From: Bacteroidaceae bacterium
Lineage (GTDB): Bacteria > Bacteroidota > Bacteroidia > Bacteroidales > Bacteroidaceae
Direction of reading: 5' to 3'
Assembly (NCBI GenBank): GCA_900769465.1
Contig: CAAGGT010000295.1
Location: 1 to 17,069 of the forward strand
DNA: 17,069 nt
The position numbers and the translations under genes were made by a program. The notes beneath the pieces were generated by a model. That model made no database searches. It saw only the letters and a list, made by a program, of their open reading frames with translations, and was not told the DNA's origin. Below, piece after piece: positions 5,799-14,295 of this stretch. Each line of letters opens with the position of its first letter. Position 1 is the first letter of the stretch.

Positions 5799-8124
5799 AG
5801 AACTACTAATAGCATTAGTTTGTGCAATTATTCCTGGGCATATTTTTGCTCAGGATTTCTTGGTTAAAGGTACTGTTATTGACAAAAACAACAATACCCC
5901 CTTATCTTATGCCACAGTGCAAATAAACAATGAAAACTATAATACTGGAGCTATAACGAACATTGATGGGCGGTTCACTATTCCTGTTAAAAAGATTGGA
6001 ATCTATATTATAAATGTTAGTTGTATCGGTTACAAGGAATACTCAGATACATTAAATATAGAACAATCATTAGAACTTAAACCAATCGTTATGGAAGAAG
6101 ACCAACAGCAGCTTGAAGAAGTTGTAGTGGTAGGTGTAAAAAATCTTGTTAAACGTGAGGTTGACAGGATTGTATTTGATGCACAAGCTATCGCCGCAGG
6201 AAGTCTAAACCTATATGACCTATTGTCGTCCACACCTGGAGTACTGGCAACTGATGATGATATTAGCATCGTAGGAAAAGGAAGTGTTCAGGTATTAATC
6301 AATGATAGAGAGAGTAAATTATCAGGAAAAGAGCTAATCGCAACATTAAAAGCCTACAATAGTGAGGATGTTGATAAAATTGAGGTTATAACAACACCTC
6401 CTTCAAAATATGATGCAGAGGGAAATGCTGGAATAATAAACATTAGATTAAAGCATCGTATTGCTGACTACTTCGGTGGTAACATTTCCGACATGCAACA
6501 GTTTTCAAATCATAATCTTAATGAATATTCTGCGGCGTTAAACTACAACAGAGGAAAGGTAACTGCAAATTTCAATATTGCTGGTGGATTAGGTAAACAC
6601 GGCTATGAAAAAACATATACAAGGTTTTATCCTAAATACAATTGGGAAAGCTCTAATGAACAAACAAATAACAATTTGTATATTGCACCTAGATTGAATT
6701 TTGATATAGAACTGCCAAATAATTATTCAGCGGGAATGATTATAAATTATCTCCACATGGAACCGGATTTTAATGACACAAATGTATCGGTTGCAACATA
6801 TGACAATATCCCATTGCAAACTATAAATGGACTTTTGAGCAATAATATCAATACAAATCAGTATGATGTTAATTTTCATATTGAGAAGAAACTGGATTCA
6901 TTAGGTAAAAAGATTACTTTAGATGCAGATGCTTTGGGATATGAAAGCATCGTAAATTCACATTATAAATCTGATACCCAGTTTAATTATAAAAATATTC
7001 AATCTCACAATGTAAATAATTACTCGACTCGCTTTGATGTATATCTCCCTTACAATAAAGTAATCCTAAATGCTGGAGGAAAGTACTCTTATACCGACAC
7101 ACATATCAAACTAGATTATCTGCAAAATTCATCAATTGATAAAGCTAATGATGATTTTCGGTATATTGAGCATATTGCAGCCATTTATGGTGATGCAAAT
7201 TTTACAATATCTCCTAAATTACAGTTTAAAATGGGGCTTCGCATAGAGTATACAAATACCGATGGGGAATCCTATATTACAAAGGAACAAAATAAAAGGG
7301 ATTATTGGGGCGTATTTCCTACTGCGTATTTAGGTTATACTCCATCAGAGAAGCATGCTCACTCGTTAACACTAGCTAGAAGATTAAATCGCCCATCATA
7401 TTCAAGTGTAAATCCCATTATAAAATATGAAAATGAGTATACATACTTTGCCGGTAATCCATATCTGAATCCATCATATTTTTATACAGCCTCATATGGT
7501 TATACATATAAAAATAATCTTTCGTTTGAGCTAACATATCAATTTTCGGATGATATGTTTGGACAGAAAATGATAATGGATTCTCAGACACAAATAACGA
7601 CTTACAAATGGATGAACTTCAAGAAGAATCATGTTTTCTTGTTAGGTAGTTCTTACTTTTTTAACAAATGGACATGGTTACAAAGTTATATACAACACGG
7701 TCTATATTGGACTAAATCTATAGCCGATAACGAAGAAGAAAATTATTATAGAGATGGTTGGTCGTATTACATATCTATACACAATACATTTTATTTTAAT
7801 AAGCCAAAAACATTTACAGGAGAGTTATCTTTTAATTACCAAACAAAAACATTCGCTGCTAATGAAGTGAGTATGCCAAGATATGATCTTAATGCGGGTC
7901 TTCAATACTCTCTCCTAAAAAATAAATTGATTCTGGCATTTAAAATAAACAACATTCTTGCTTCTCATAACAGAGGAATAACCTATGACGGCAATTTGCA
8001 TACTGAATATGACCACATATATAACTACCGTACATATAGGCTATCGTTAACATGGCGATTTGGTGGCTCATTCAAACAAAAAAGACACCTAACAAGTAAT
8101 TCGGAAGAAAAAGGCAGATTATAA
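5788..8124 (+). CDS. Outer-membrane beta-barrel protein 1 (TonB-dependent-receptor-like)
   Basis: This is a 778-residue protein. I prefer the ATG at 5788 over the GTG at 5779; it overlaps the maturase gene by 11 bp, implying coupled translation. Residues 1-21 are a signal peptide ending in FAQ. Residues about 25-105 are a carboxypeptidase-regulatory-like domain (KGTVIDKNNNTPLSYATVQI). EEVVVVG near residue 110 resembles the TonB-box-like segment, and about 125-220 a plug domain (DLLSSTPGV, then TTPPSKYDAEGNAGIINI). The remainder is a Tyr/Asn-rich barrel of the OMP_b-brl_3 type, its last strand near LTWRFGG. In RiPP operons such proteins may carry the peptide across the outer membrane, import it, or serve as its receptor; direction cannot be read from sequence. 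Confidence 0.85.
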   Translation: MKYKELLIALVCAIIPGHIFAQDFLVKGTVIDKNNNTPLSYATVQINNENYNTGAITNIDGRFTIPVKKIGIYIINVSCIGYKEYSDTLNIEQSLELKPIVMEEDQQQLEEVVVVGVKNLVKREVDRIVFDAQAIAAGSLNLYDLLSSTPGVLATDDDISIVGKGSVQVLINDRESKLSGKELIATLKAYNSEDVDKIEVITTPPSKYDAEGNAGIINIRLKHRIADYFGGNISDMQQFSNHNLNEYSAALNYNRGKVTANFNIAGGLGKHGYEKTYTRFYPKYNWESSNEQTNNNLYIAPRLNFDIELPNNYSAGMIINYLHMEPDFNDTNVSVATYDNIPLQTINGLLSNNINTNQYDVNFHIEKKLDSLGKKITLDADALGYESIVNSHYKSDTQFNYKNIQSHNVNNYSTRFDVYLPYNKVILNAGGKYSYTDTHIKLDYLQNSSIDKANDDFRYIEHIAAIYGDANFTISPKLQFKMGLRIEYTNTDGESYITKEQNKRDYWGVFPTAYLGYTPSEKHAHSLTLARRLNRPSYSSVNPIIKYENEYTYFAGNPYLNPSYFYTASYGYTYKNNLSFELTYQFSDDMFGQKMIMDSQTQITTYKWMNFKKNHVFLLGSSYFFNKWTWLQSYIQHGLYWTKSIADNEEENYYRDGWSYYISIHNTFYFNKPKTFTGELSFNYQTKTFAANEVSMPRYDLNAGLQYSLLKNKLILAFKINNILASHNRGITYDGNLHTEYDHIYNYRTYRLSLTWRFGGSFKQKRHLTSNSEEKGRL

Positions 8125-8126
8125 GT

Positions 8127-10337
8127 ATGGGCAAAACTTTTCCTTTTATTAAACAACCAGATGCAATGGACTGTGGCGTCTGTTGTCTAAAAATGATAGC
8201 GTCATATTACAATCGCAACTATCATATTGAGACTTTGCGTCACTATACATCCGCAAATATAGATGGTGTATCATTATTAGGGATCTCAAAAGCCGCCGAA
8301 CATATTGGATTAAAGACGATGGGGGGCTTGATATCCATTAAGAATTTAATATCTAAAGGTCTTTTACCGTGTATACTTCATTGGGGACAAAACCATTTTG
8401 TTGTGTTATATAAAATTAAAGCATCGAAAAAAGAAACTTTTTTTTATATCGCAGATCCAGGGAAAGGTTTACTAAAGTACAAGTTAGGGGAGTTTATTAA
8501 ATACTGGGAAAGTACAAAACGTAATGATGAAGAACTCGGAGTGGCTCTATTTATGGAGCCAACCGAAATGTTCTATTCAAATAAAGGTGAAGTAACTAGT
8601 CATAAGGGTAAAGTTGAATTTCTATATGACTATTTGAAAAAATACAAGCAGTATTTCATACAACTTTCATTGGGATTAATTATAGGCAGTTTACTTCAAT
8701 TATTATTCCCATTTTTAACTCAAGCAATTGTGGATATCGGTATTGAAGATAAAGATATTGCTTTCATATGGATAATTCTATTAGCGCAATTTACTTTATT
8801 ATTTGGGCAGTTTAGTATTGATTTTATAAGACGTCGTATATTGTTGCATATCAGTACACGAATTAATATTTCATTAATATCTGACTTCTTTATAAAACTA
8901 ATGAGATTACCAATGAAATTTTTCGACACTAAACTATTGGGAGATTTATTGCAAAGAATAGAAGATCATAGACGAGTTCAAGATTTTCTAACAGCACAAA
9001 CATTGAATGTCATATTTTCAGTATGTAGTCTCTTAGTGTTAGGAATAATATTGGCTATCTATAATATAAAAATCTTTTTAGCATTTTTATGTGGAGGTAC
9101 TATTTACGCCATATGGATCTTGTTTTTCTTAAAAAGGAGGCGAGTTCTAGATTATCGTTTGTTTGAACAAAGTGCAAAAGAAAGGAATGCGACATATCAG
9201 TTAATCACTGCTATGCAAGAGATTAAATTGCAAAATTACGAAGTAGTAAAACGCTGGGAGTGGGAGGATATTCAGGCTGATAAATTTGACATAGATCTTC
9301 AAGCACTGTCTCTTTCACAAATGCAAGAAACTGGAAGTATTCTAATTAACGAAAGTAAAAATATAGTCATCACAGCAATGACAGCAATTGCTGTAATAAA
9401 TGGTGGAATGTCGTTAGGAATGATGTTGGCCGTCCAGTTTATAATTGGACAACTTAATAGCCCAGTAGAGCAATTGATGAATTTTATCTACCGTTGGCAA
9501 GATGTAAGCATTAGTTTGGATCGTATGAGTGAAATTCACAACAAAAAAGAAGAAGAAAATACCAATCGTACAATCCACACTCTAGATACAGACTGTACAA
9601 ACAATATTATTATAGAGAATTTGTCCTTTCGATATGATGAGAACAGTAACAATGATGTTATTAAAAATATAAATCTTTGTATTCCTGAAGGAAAAACCAC
9701 AGCAATCGTTGGTGCAAGTGGTAGCGGAAAGACTACGTTAATAAAATTATTATTAGGTTATTATGAACCACAAAGTGGTAGAATTATGGTTGGAAACCAT
9801 AACTTATCTAATTTTAATTTATCATGGTGGCGTTCTTTGTGTGGAACAGTAATGCAGGACGGTTATATATTTTCTGAGAGTATAGCTAGAAATATTGCAA
9901 CCTCAGACCAATTTATTGATACAGAAAAATTACAAAAAGCATCACAAATCGCAAATATTGATGATTATATTAAAAAGTTGCCACTTCAATATAATACATT
10001 AATTGGTCAGGATGGTCAAGGTCTAAGCCAAGGACAAAAACAAAGAATCCTAATAGCTAGAGCAGTGTATAAGAACCCTCTGTTTTTATTTTTAGATGAA
10101 GCAACTAATGCGTTAGATGCAAATAATGAGCGTATGATTATTAATGAATTAGAACGATTTTATAAAGGAAAGACTGTTATAGTTGTAGCCCATCGATTAA
10201 GTACTGTAAAAAATGCGGATAATATAGTTGTCTTAAATAATGGTACAATTGCAGAAATGGGTACACATAACGAACTTATAGCAAAAGAGGGGTTATATTA
10301 TAATCTAATAAAAAATCAGTTAGAGTTGGGGAATTAA
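8127..10337 (+). CDS. Peptidase-containing ABC transporter (C39 peptidase, bacteriocin exporter)
   Basis: This 736-residue inner-membrane protein cuts double-Gly leaders and exports the core. Residues 1-140 are a C39 peptidase with Gln 10, catalytic Cys 16 (QPDAMDCGVCCL), His 90 (GQNHFVV) and Asp 110 (ADPGKG). Residues about 170-460 hold the transmembrane domain. The nucleotide-binding domain has Walker A GASGSGKTT (529-537), signature LSQGQ (633-637), Walker B LFLFLDE with Asp 657 and Glu 658, and the H-loop His 689 (VAHRLS). All catalytic residues are present, so it should be active. It follows barrel 1 by 2 bp and precedes the small membrane-fusion-like gene by 2 bp. Both precursors in the window carry the GG site it needs. 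Confidence 0.95.
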   Translation: MGKTFPFIKQPDAMDCGVCCLKMIASYYNRNYHIETLRHYTSANIDGVSLLGISKAAEHIGLKTMGGLISIKNLISKGLLPCILHWGQNHFVVLYKIKASKKETFFYIADPGKGLLKYKLGEFIKYWESTKRNDEELGVALFMEPTEMFYSNKGEVTSHKGKVEFLYDYLKKYKQYFIQLSLGLIIGSLLQLLFPFLTQAIVDIGIEDKDIAFIWIILLAQFTLLFGQFSIDFIRRRILLHISTRINISLISDFFIKLMRLPMKFFDTKLLGDLLQRIEDHRRVQDFLTAQTLNVIFSVCSLLVLGIILAIYNIKIFLAFLCGGTIYAIWILFFLKRRRVLDYRLFEQSAKERNATYQLITAMQEIKLQNYEVVKRWEWEDIQADKFDIDLQALSLSQMQETGSILINESKNIVITAMTAIAVINGGMSLGMMLAVQFIIGQLNSPVEQLMNFIYRWQDVSISLDRMSEIHNKKEEENTNRTIHTLDTDCTNNIIIENLSFRYDENSNNDVIKNINLCIPEGKTTAIVGASGSGKTTLIKLLLGYYEPQSGRIMVGNHNLSNFNLSWWRSLCGTVMQDGYIFSESIARNIATSDQFIDTEKLQKASQIANIDDYIKKLPLQYNTLIGQDGQGLSQGQKQRILIARAVYKNPLFLFLDEATNALDANNERMIINELERFYKGKTVIVVAHRLSTVKNADNIVVLNNGTIAEMGTHNELIAKEGLYYNLIKNQLELGN

Positions 10338-10339
10338 TT

Positions 10340-10795
10340 ATGGATAATAACATAGCATTGAAAAGCGAAAAGGTTCGTAATATCGTAGGAAAAACGCCTC
10401 CTATATTATTGCGTTTGGGCACAGGAATTATTACATTAGTTATAATTATTATTTGCCTGATGTTATATTATATTCCTTATAAACAACAGGTTGTCTTTCC
10501 TATTCAAGTTCATTATAATTCAACATATAATTATTATGTAGCAGTAGAAACCTCTATTACAAAAGGGAGGTTCCTTAAAGAAGGTCTGATTGCGAACATT
10601 ATGATTGAGCGTTTAGATGGGAATTACCACTTAGAAGGGGAAATAAAACAAATAACAGAAAACAATGGGAATGTTTGCGTTATAATAGCCATTACTAATC
10701 CTTTACAACATATAATTCATTTAAACACTTCGCCTTGTGGTATCGCTAAAATAACAATATCAGAAGAACCATTATTAAAACGAATTCTAAAATAA
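10340..10795 (+). CDS. Miniature HlyD-like (membrane fusion) accessory protein
   Basis: This 151-residue protein starts with a cytoplasmic segment containing VGKTPPILLRLG, the Gly-Lys-Pro-Pro plus Arg-Gly pattern seen at the N-terminus of HlyD-type partners of Bacteroidota C39 transporters. One membrane helix follows at about residues 29-45 (GIITLVIIIICLMLYYIP), then about 100 residues of beta-rich periplasmic sequence (KEGLIANIMIERLDGNYHLE). Full membrane fusion proteins are usually 350-450 residues with a long coiled-coil hairpin and lipoyl halves; these are absent here although the frame has a clean start and stop. It sits 2 bp after the transporter gene. It probably docks on the transporter, but whether it can span to the outer membrane without the hairpin is doubtful. 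Confidence 0.65.
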   Translation: MDNNIALKSEKVRNIVGKTPPILLRLGTGIITLVIIIICLMLYYIPYKQQVVFPIQVHYNSTYNYYVAVETSITKGRFLKEGLIANIMIERLDGNYHLEGEIKQITENNGNVCVIIAITNPLQHIIHLNTSPCGIAKITISEEPLLKRILK

Positions 10796-10878
10796 AGTAA
10801 TAAACTCAGACCCAACTGATTAAAGGAGCGGAAACCGAAAAGCTGTTAGAGTAGGTATCACAATTTATCAAATTAGTT
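10796..10878 (+). other. Short spacer between the exporter genes and precursor 2, no feature seen
   Basis: This 83-bp gap contains no complete ORF with a start codon, no perfect -7 box and no strong hairpin. It is less AT-rich than its surroundings. An open stretch from 10804 encodes TQTQLIKGAETEKLLE before a TAG, but it has no start codon. Confidence 0.5.
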
Positions 10879-11052
10879 ATGATTGAACAGAATCATGTAG
10901 ACACTCAGTTCGATGAGAAGGACATTGAGCAAATCTTCGGAGGTGAGTCTGTATTGTCTTCTGTTGGTGGAGATGTAATTGAAACACGATCTACACGCCA
11001 ACAAGAAAGGACACAAGAGCAGACAACTCATGCTAGCGACAATCTTTCTTAA
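10879..11052 (+). CDS. Candidate RiPP precursor peptide 2 (double-Gly leader, Ser/Thr/Gln/Arg core)
   Basis: This is a 57-residue ORF with ATG at 10879 and TAA at 11050-11052. Residues 1-22 form an acidic leader (MIEQNHVDTQFDEKDIEQIF, then GG at 21-22) matching the spacing and hydrophobic positions of a C39 double-Gly leader, as in precursor 1 (LLMIRGG). A second GG lies at 30-31. The remaining 35 residues start ESVLSSVGG and then become a hydrophilic run rich in Thr, Arg, Gln and Glu, ending ASDNLS; there is no Cys and no aromatic residue. It lies between the exporter genes and maturase 2 and is followed 8 bp later by a hairpin, repeating the precursor-hairpin-maturase order of the first module. 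The Ser/Thr residues could be YcaO targets. It could also be a decayed precursor. Confidence 0.7.
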   Translation: MIEQNHVDTQFDEKDIEQIFGGESVLSSVGGDVIETRSTRQQERTQEQTTHASDNLS

Positions 11053-11060
11053 TCCTAATC

Positions 11061-11088
11061 GTGAGGGTATTATTTTTAGTACCCTCAC
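11061..11088 (+). terminator. Hairpin after precursor 2, likely attenuator
   Basis: A perfect 9-bp stem (GTGAGGGTA at 11061-11069 pairing with 11080-11088) closes a 10-nt T-rich loop. It begins 8 bp after the precursor 2 stop and ends 19 bp before the maturase 2 ATG. As with the first hairpin there is no strong T run after it. Confidence 0.6.
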
Positions 11089-11107
11089 CCTTATTCCTAC
11101 ATTAACA

Positions 11108-12466
11108 ATGAATAATACATACTATATTTCAAAATACAATTTCTACATAGTAGAGGACAATCAATACTACATATATAACACTATAAGCGGTTGTATTGTA
11201 AAATTGTCACACCGGCTATACAGTTACATAGAGGGGAACGATGATAGACAAATGATTAATGCAAATGGGATGAGTAACAAACTTATCAGTATGTTGTTAT
11301 GTAATCATATCATTTATTCTCAAGAGCATGAAGAATCTGCGTATTTGGAATATCAGCAAAAGCGCGATATGCATGATGATTCATTCTTGTCTATGGTAAT
11401 GCTTCCTACGTTAAAATGTAATCTGAGATGTCACTATTGTTATGAAAAAGATAAAAATATCAGTTTGTCAGAAGATGCATTAAATACACTTAAACTCTTT
11501 TTTGATAACCAGTCAAAGCATCGTAAGTATATCGCAATTAGATGGAGTGGTGGAGAAATATTGACATATTGGAGTCAGATTAAAGAATTGTCTAAATCAA
11601 TAATAGAAAGTTGTCAAAAAAACAAATGCGTCTATATCTCGTCGGCTATTTCTAACGGAAGTTTGTTGACATCAGCTATTGTAGATGAGATGGTAGAATG
11701 TAATATTAAATCTCTTCAAATTACATTAGATGGGGATGAAGTACATCATAACAGAGTTAGATATTACAAAGATGGGAAAGGTACATTTAAACAGATACTT
11801 AATAGCATTGCAATAGCATCACAAAGATTAAAGGTAATAGTAAGAATTAACTTAGATAAGCACAATTATCCAAGTATCGAAAATTTGTTTAAGACTTTGT
11901 CCTCTACTAATATTAATAGGTCTAATATACAAATATTTTGTAAGCCAGTATTGTGTACTGCTGTACGTACTCCTATAAATGATATATTTACGCCAGAAGA
12001 ATTTTATAATGTAGAACTTGCATTATTGCAGTTGTCACAAAAATACGAACTTCCTTATTCTTTCCATTGGGGTATTAAAGGACATCATACAAGATGTGCT
12101 TACAGCGGAATACAAGGTTTTTATGTAACTCCAAATATGAAATTATATAAATGTCCTGTGTATTTAGATCAAGGAGCGGAACAAGATAATTCGGTTGGAT
12201 ATATAGATAAAAATGGAGAGATGATTATCTATAATTATTCAGAACTATTGAAGAGTTTATCATATTCTCCATTTGATAATGAAGAGTGTATCAAATGTAA
12301 GGTTCTGCCAATATGTCATGGTAAATGTCCTATATTTTGGGAAAATTCAGAACGATCAAATGATGCTGGATGTATCCCAGAGAAATATTCAATTGTTGAG
12401 AAAGTAAAATATGCAATACGTAGTAAATTACAGATGAATGCATACAATAATAGTGGTATAATATGA
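11108..12466 (+). CDS. Radical SAM/SPASM peptide maturase 2
   Basis: This is a 452-residue enzyme. I chose the ATG at 11108 (MNNTYYISKYNFYI); the frame extends upstream through an alternative TTG, but that would overlap precursor 2 and its hairpin. The cluster motif CNLRCHYC gives Cys 104, 108 and 111; WSGGE at 146-150 is the SAM-binding motif. The SPASM region has Cys 330, 349, 394, 397, 403, 407 and 422 with the same CX2CX5CX3C core as maturase 1. Residues 1-75 again look like an RRE-type domain. The two maturases are related in layout but clearly diverged, so they probably act on different sites or precursors. Its place right after precursor 2 suggests that pair; the chemistry cannot be assigned from sequence. 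Confidence 0.85.
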   Translation: MNNTYYISKYNFYIVEDNQYYIYNTISGCIVKLSHRLYSYIEGNDDRQMINANGMSNKLISMLLCNHIIYSQEHEESAYLEYQQKRDMHDDSFLSMVMLPTLKCNLRCHYCYEKDKNISLSEDALNTLKLFFDNQSKHRKYIAIRWSGGEILTYWSQIKELSKSIIESCQKNKCVYISSAISNGSLLTSAIVDEMVECNIKSLQITLDGDEVHHNRVRYYKDGKGTFKQILNSIAIASQRLKVIVRINLDKHNYPSIENLFKTLSSTNINRSNIQIFCKPVLCTAVRTPINDIFTPEEFYNVELALLQLSQKYELPYSFHWGIKGHHTRCAYSGIQGFYVTPNMKLYKCPVYLDQGAEQDNSVGYIDKNGEMIIYNYSELLKSLSYSPFDNEECIKCKVLPICHGKCPIFWENSERSNDAGCIPEKYSIVEKVKYAIRSKLQMNAYNNSGII

Positions 12467-14295
12467 TAGCATTAATTTTAGCACCTTCAAAAGGTGAAGC
12501 CCCATATCCTCCGTTGGCTATTTGTTCACTTAAAGCGTGGTTAGGCAAGTATGGGTATAGTTCAACAGCTATTGATCTCAATAGAAAATATGTTATTAAT
12601 CATTCAGAATTGATTTATAACATAAACAAGTATTTTGGGCGTCCAACAACTCATTTAGATGCAACTTCAACTGAGGCCGTCTACAATTTGGATACCATAT
12701 ATAATCTTGAGTTGCTATTAAAATTTTTGTATAATGATGATTGTAATATAGAGACGCTTAGTGAGGTTGAATTCAATTTCTATAAAGAGTTAGACGCACA
12801 ACTTAATATTGAGGCTCGAAATTTAGTAGAGTCCGGATACAAATATATCGGATTCTCCACCTTTGTATCAAACATTTGTTTCTCTTTGTTACTCAGCAAG
12901 AAGATTAAGCAACTTAATCCCACCATAAAAATCTTTTTTGGTGGTAGTTCAACTGCATATAAGCCCATTAGAGACTTTCTACTTAAGTCTCAACTTGCAG
13001 ATCATGTAATAGTTGGAGAAGGAGAAAATGCTATTGTAAAATTAATTAATGACCTTGAAAATAATATTGCAGAATACTCGGTAATATATTCTGACAATAT
13101 TGCTCCAAAGGATGTCAGTTATAATGAAGTTATTGTACCTACAATAAAAGAAATAGACGAACTACCCTTTCCTGATTTTAGCGATTTAGATTTGGATCTT
13201 TATACTTTAGAGTATAATAAAAACTATCGTTTTGCATCTATTGCTACCTCTCGTGGATGTGTTAATAGATGTGCATATTGTTCTGAAACGCAATATTGGC
13301 GTCGGTATAGACAACGAAGTGTATCATGTGTAATAGATGAGATTGAATACCAGTACAATACCCACAATATGAAGATATTCTTCTTTTGTGATAGTCTAAT
13401 CAATGGCAATGTTGCGTGGCTCAGGGACTTTTGTAATCAATTGATAGCTAAGAAAATTGATATTCAATGGCTTTCATATGTAACATTAAATAATATTAAT
13501 GGAGAACTGCTACAATTGATGTATGATTCAGGTTGTGTTGCTTTAACTTTTGGAATTGAGCACATTAACACCAATGTATTAACTGGAGTAAATAAGAGGT
13601 CCTCAATAGGAGACACTAAATCGCGTTTGTTGGAATGTGTTAATTCTAAAATATTTCCTATAGCAAATATTATATATAGTCTCCCTAATGAAACTCCTGA
13701 AGCATTCATAGAACTACTTGCATTTACATGTGATCCAGATATTAATTCAAATGTATTGTTTACTTTCAGACCATATGAGATTAGGGTAGGTTCTGTTACT
13801 ACCAATAAATTAATGGAAGTGTCAGACAGTTTTCCGGCACATAATATGAGTTTACCTAAACCAGTGATTCCATTTAGAGATACTATATCTAAATTGGCTA
13901 CTTTTTGGAACCCTGATAGCCAATATTTGAGTAAATGCCAGGAAAAGCATAATATTATGACATCTGTTTATGGTAAATATAATCCAGACTACTTAAATAA
14001 ACTAAACAATGCTCGCAAATATAATATACCTTCTATTCTAAGAAAAACGATTAAGTTAGATTCAGTGCCAACATTAGTAACTTATTACTATACATTAAAT
14101 ACAAATCTTCAAAGGTTTATTTTATCTCAGATTGATGGAGTACATACTGTATCTGACATCATTGAAATTGTTGAGCGAGTTATTCTTAACAACGAGAATA
14201 ACTGCACTATAGATATAACAAAGATTGGAGTAAAGAATATGGTATTTAATGCTCTAATTGAATTGTCACAAAAGCATAAGATATTATGGAATTAA
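12463..14295 (+). CDS. B12-binding-type radical SAM enzyme with C-terminal PqqD-like (RRE) domain
   Basis: This 610-residue protein overlaps the maturase 2 stop by four bases (ATGA). Residues 1-215 resemble a cobalamin-binding Rossmann domain (APYPPLAICSLKAWLGKYGY, then FFGGSS near 158-163 and GEGENA near 185-190). The classical DXHXXG cobalamin ligand motif is not evident, which is also true of several radical SAM methylases. The radical SAM motif is CVNRCAYC at 266-273. Residues about 545-610 (LNTNLQRFILSQIDGVHTVS...) match the pattern of PqqD, a leader-binding domain: strand, helix, Asp-Gly turn, helix, then helices ending at the terminus. Related enzymes methylate unactivated carbons of peptides or rearrange them. 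I infer a RiPP C-methyltransferase or similar; a ring-forming role is possible. Confidence 0.75.
   Translation: MIALILAPSKGEAPYPPLAICSLKAWLGKYGYSSTAIDLNRKYVINHSELIYNINKYFGRPTTHLDATSTEAVYNLDTIYNLELLLKFLYNDDCNIETLSEVEFNFYKELDAQLNIEARNLVESGYKYIGFSTFVSNICFSLLLSKKIKQLNPTIKIFFGGSSTAYKPIRDFLLKSQLADHVIVGEGENAIVKLINDLENNIAEYSVIYSDNIAPKDVSYNEVIVPTIKEIDELPFPDFSDLDLDLYTLEYNKNYRFASIATSRGCVNRCAYCSETQYWRRYRQRSVSCVIDEIEYQYNTHNMKIFFFCDSLINGNVAWLRDFCNQLIAKKIDIQWLSYVTLNNINGELLQLMYDSGCVALTFGIEHINTNVLTGVNKRSSIGDTKSRLLECVNSKIFPIANIIYSLPNETPEAFIELLAFTCDPDINSNVLFTFRPYEIRVGSVTTNKLMEVSDSFPAHNMSLPKPVIPFRDTISKLATFWNPDSQYLSKCQEKHNIMTSVYGKYNPDYLNKLNNARKYNIPSILRKTIKLDSVPTLVTYYYTLNTNLQRFILSQIDGVHTVSDIIEIVERVILNNENNCTIDITKIGVKNMVFNALIELSQKHKILWN

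Noticed and set aside
10804..10851. Open stretch TQTQLIKGAETEKLLE upstream of precursor 2
   Set aside because: It lies between two stops with no start codon, so it is not a gene as it stands.
10873..11088. Minus-strand open frame across precursor 2
   Set aside because: It opposes the operon direction, covers the hairpin, and the plus-strand frame has the GG-leader pattern and the module context.
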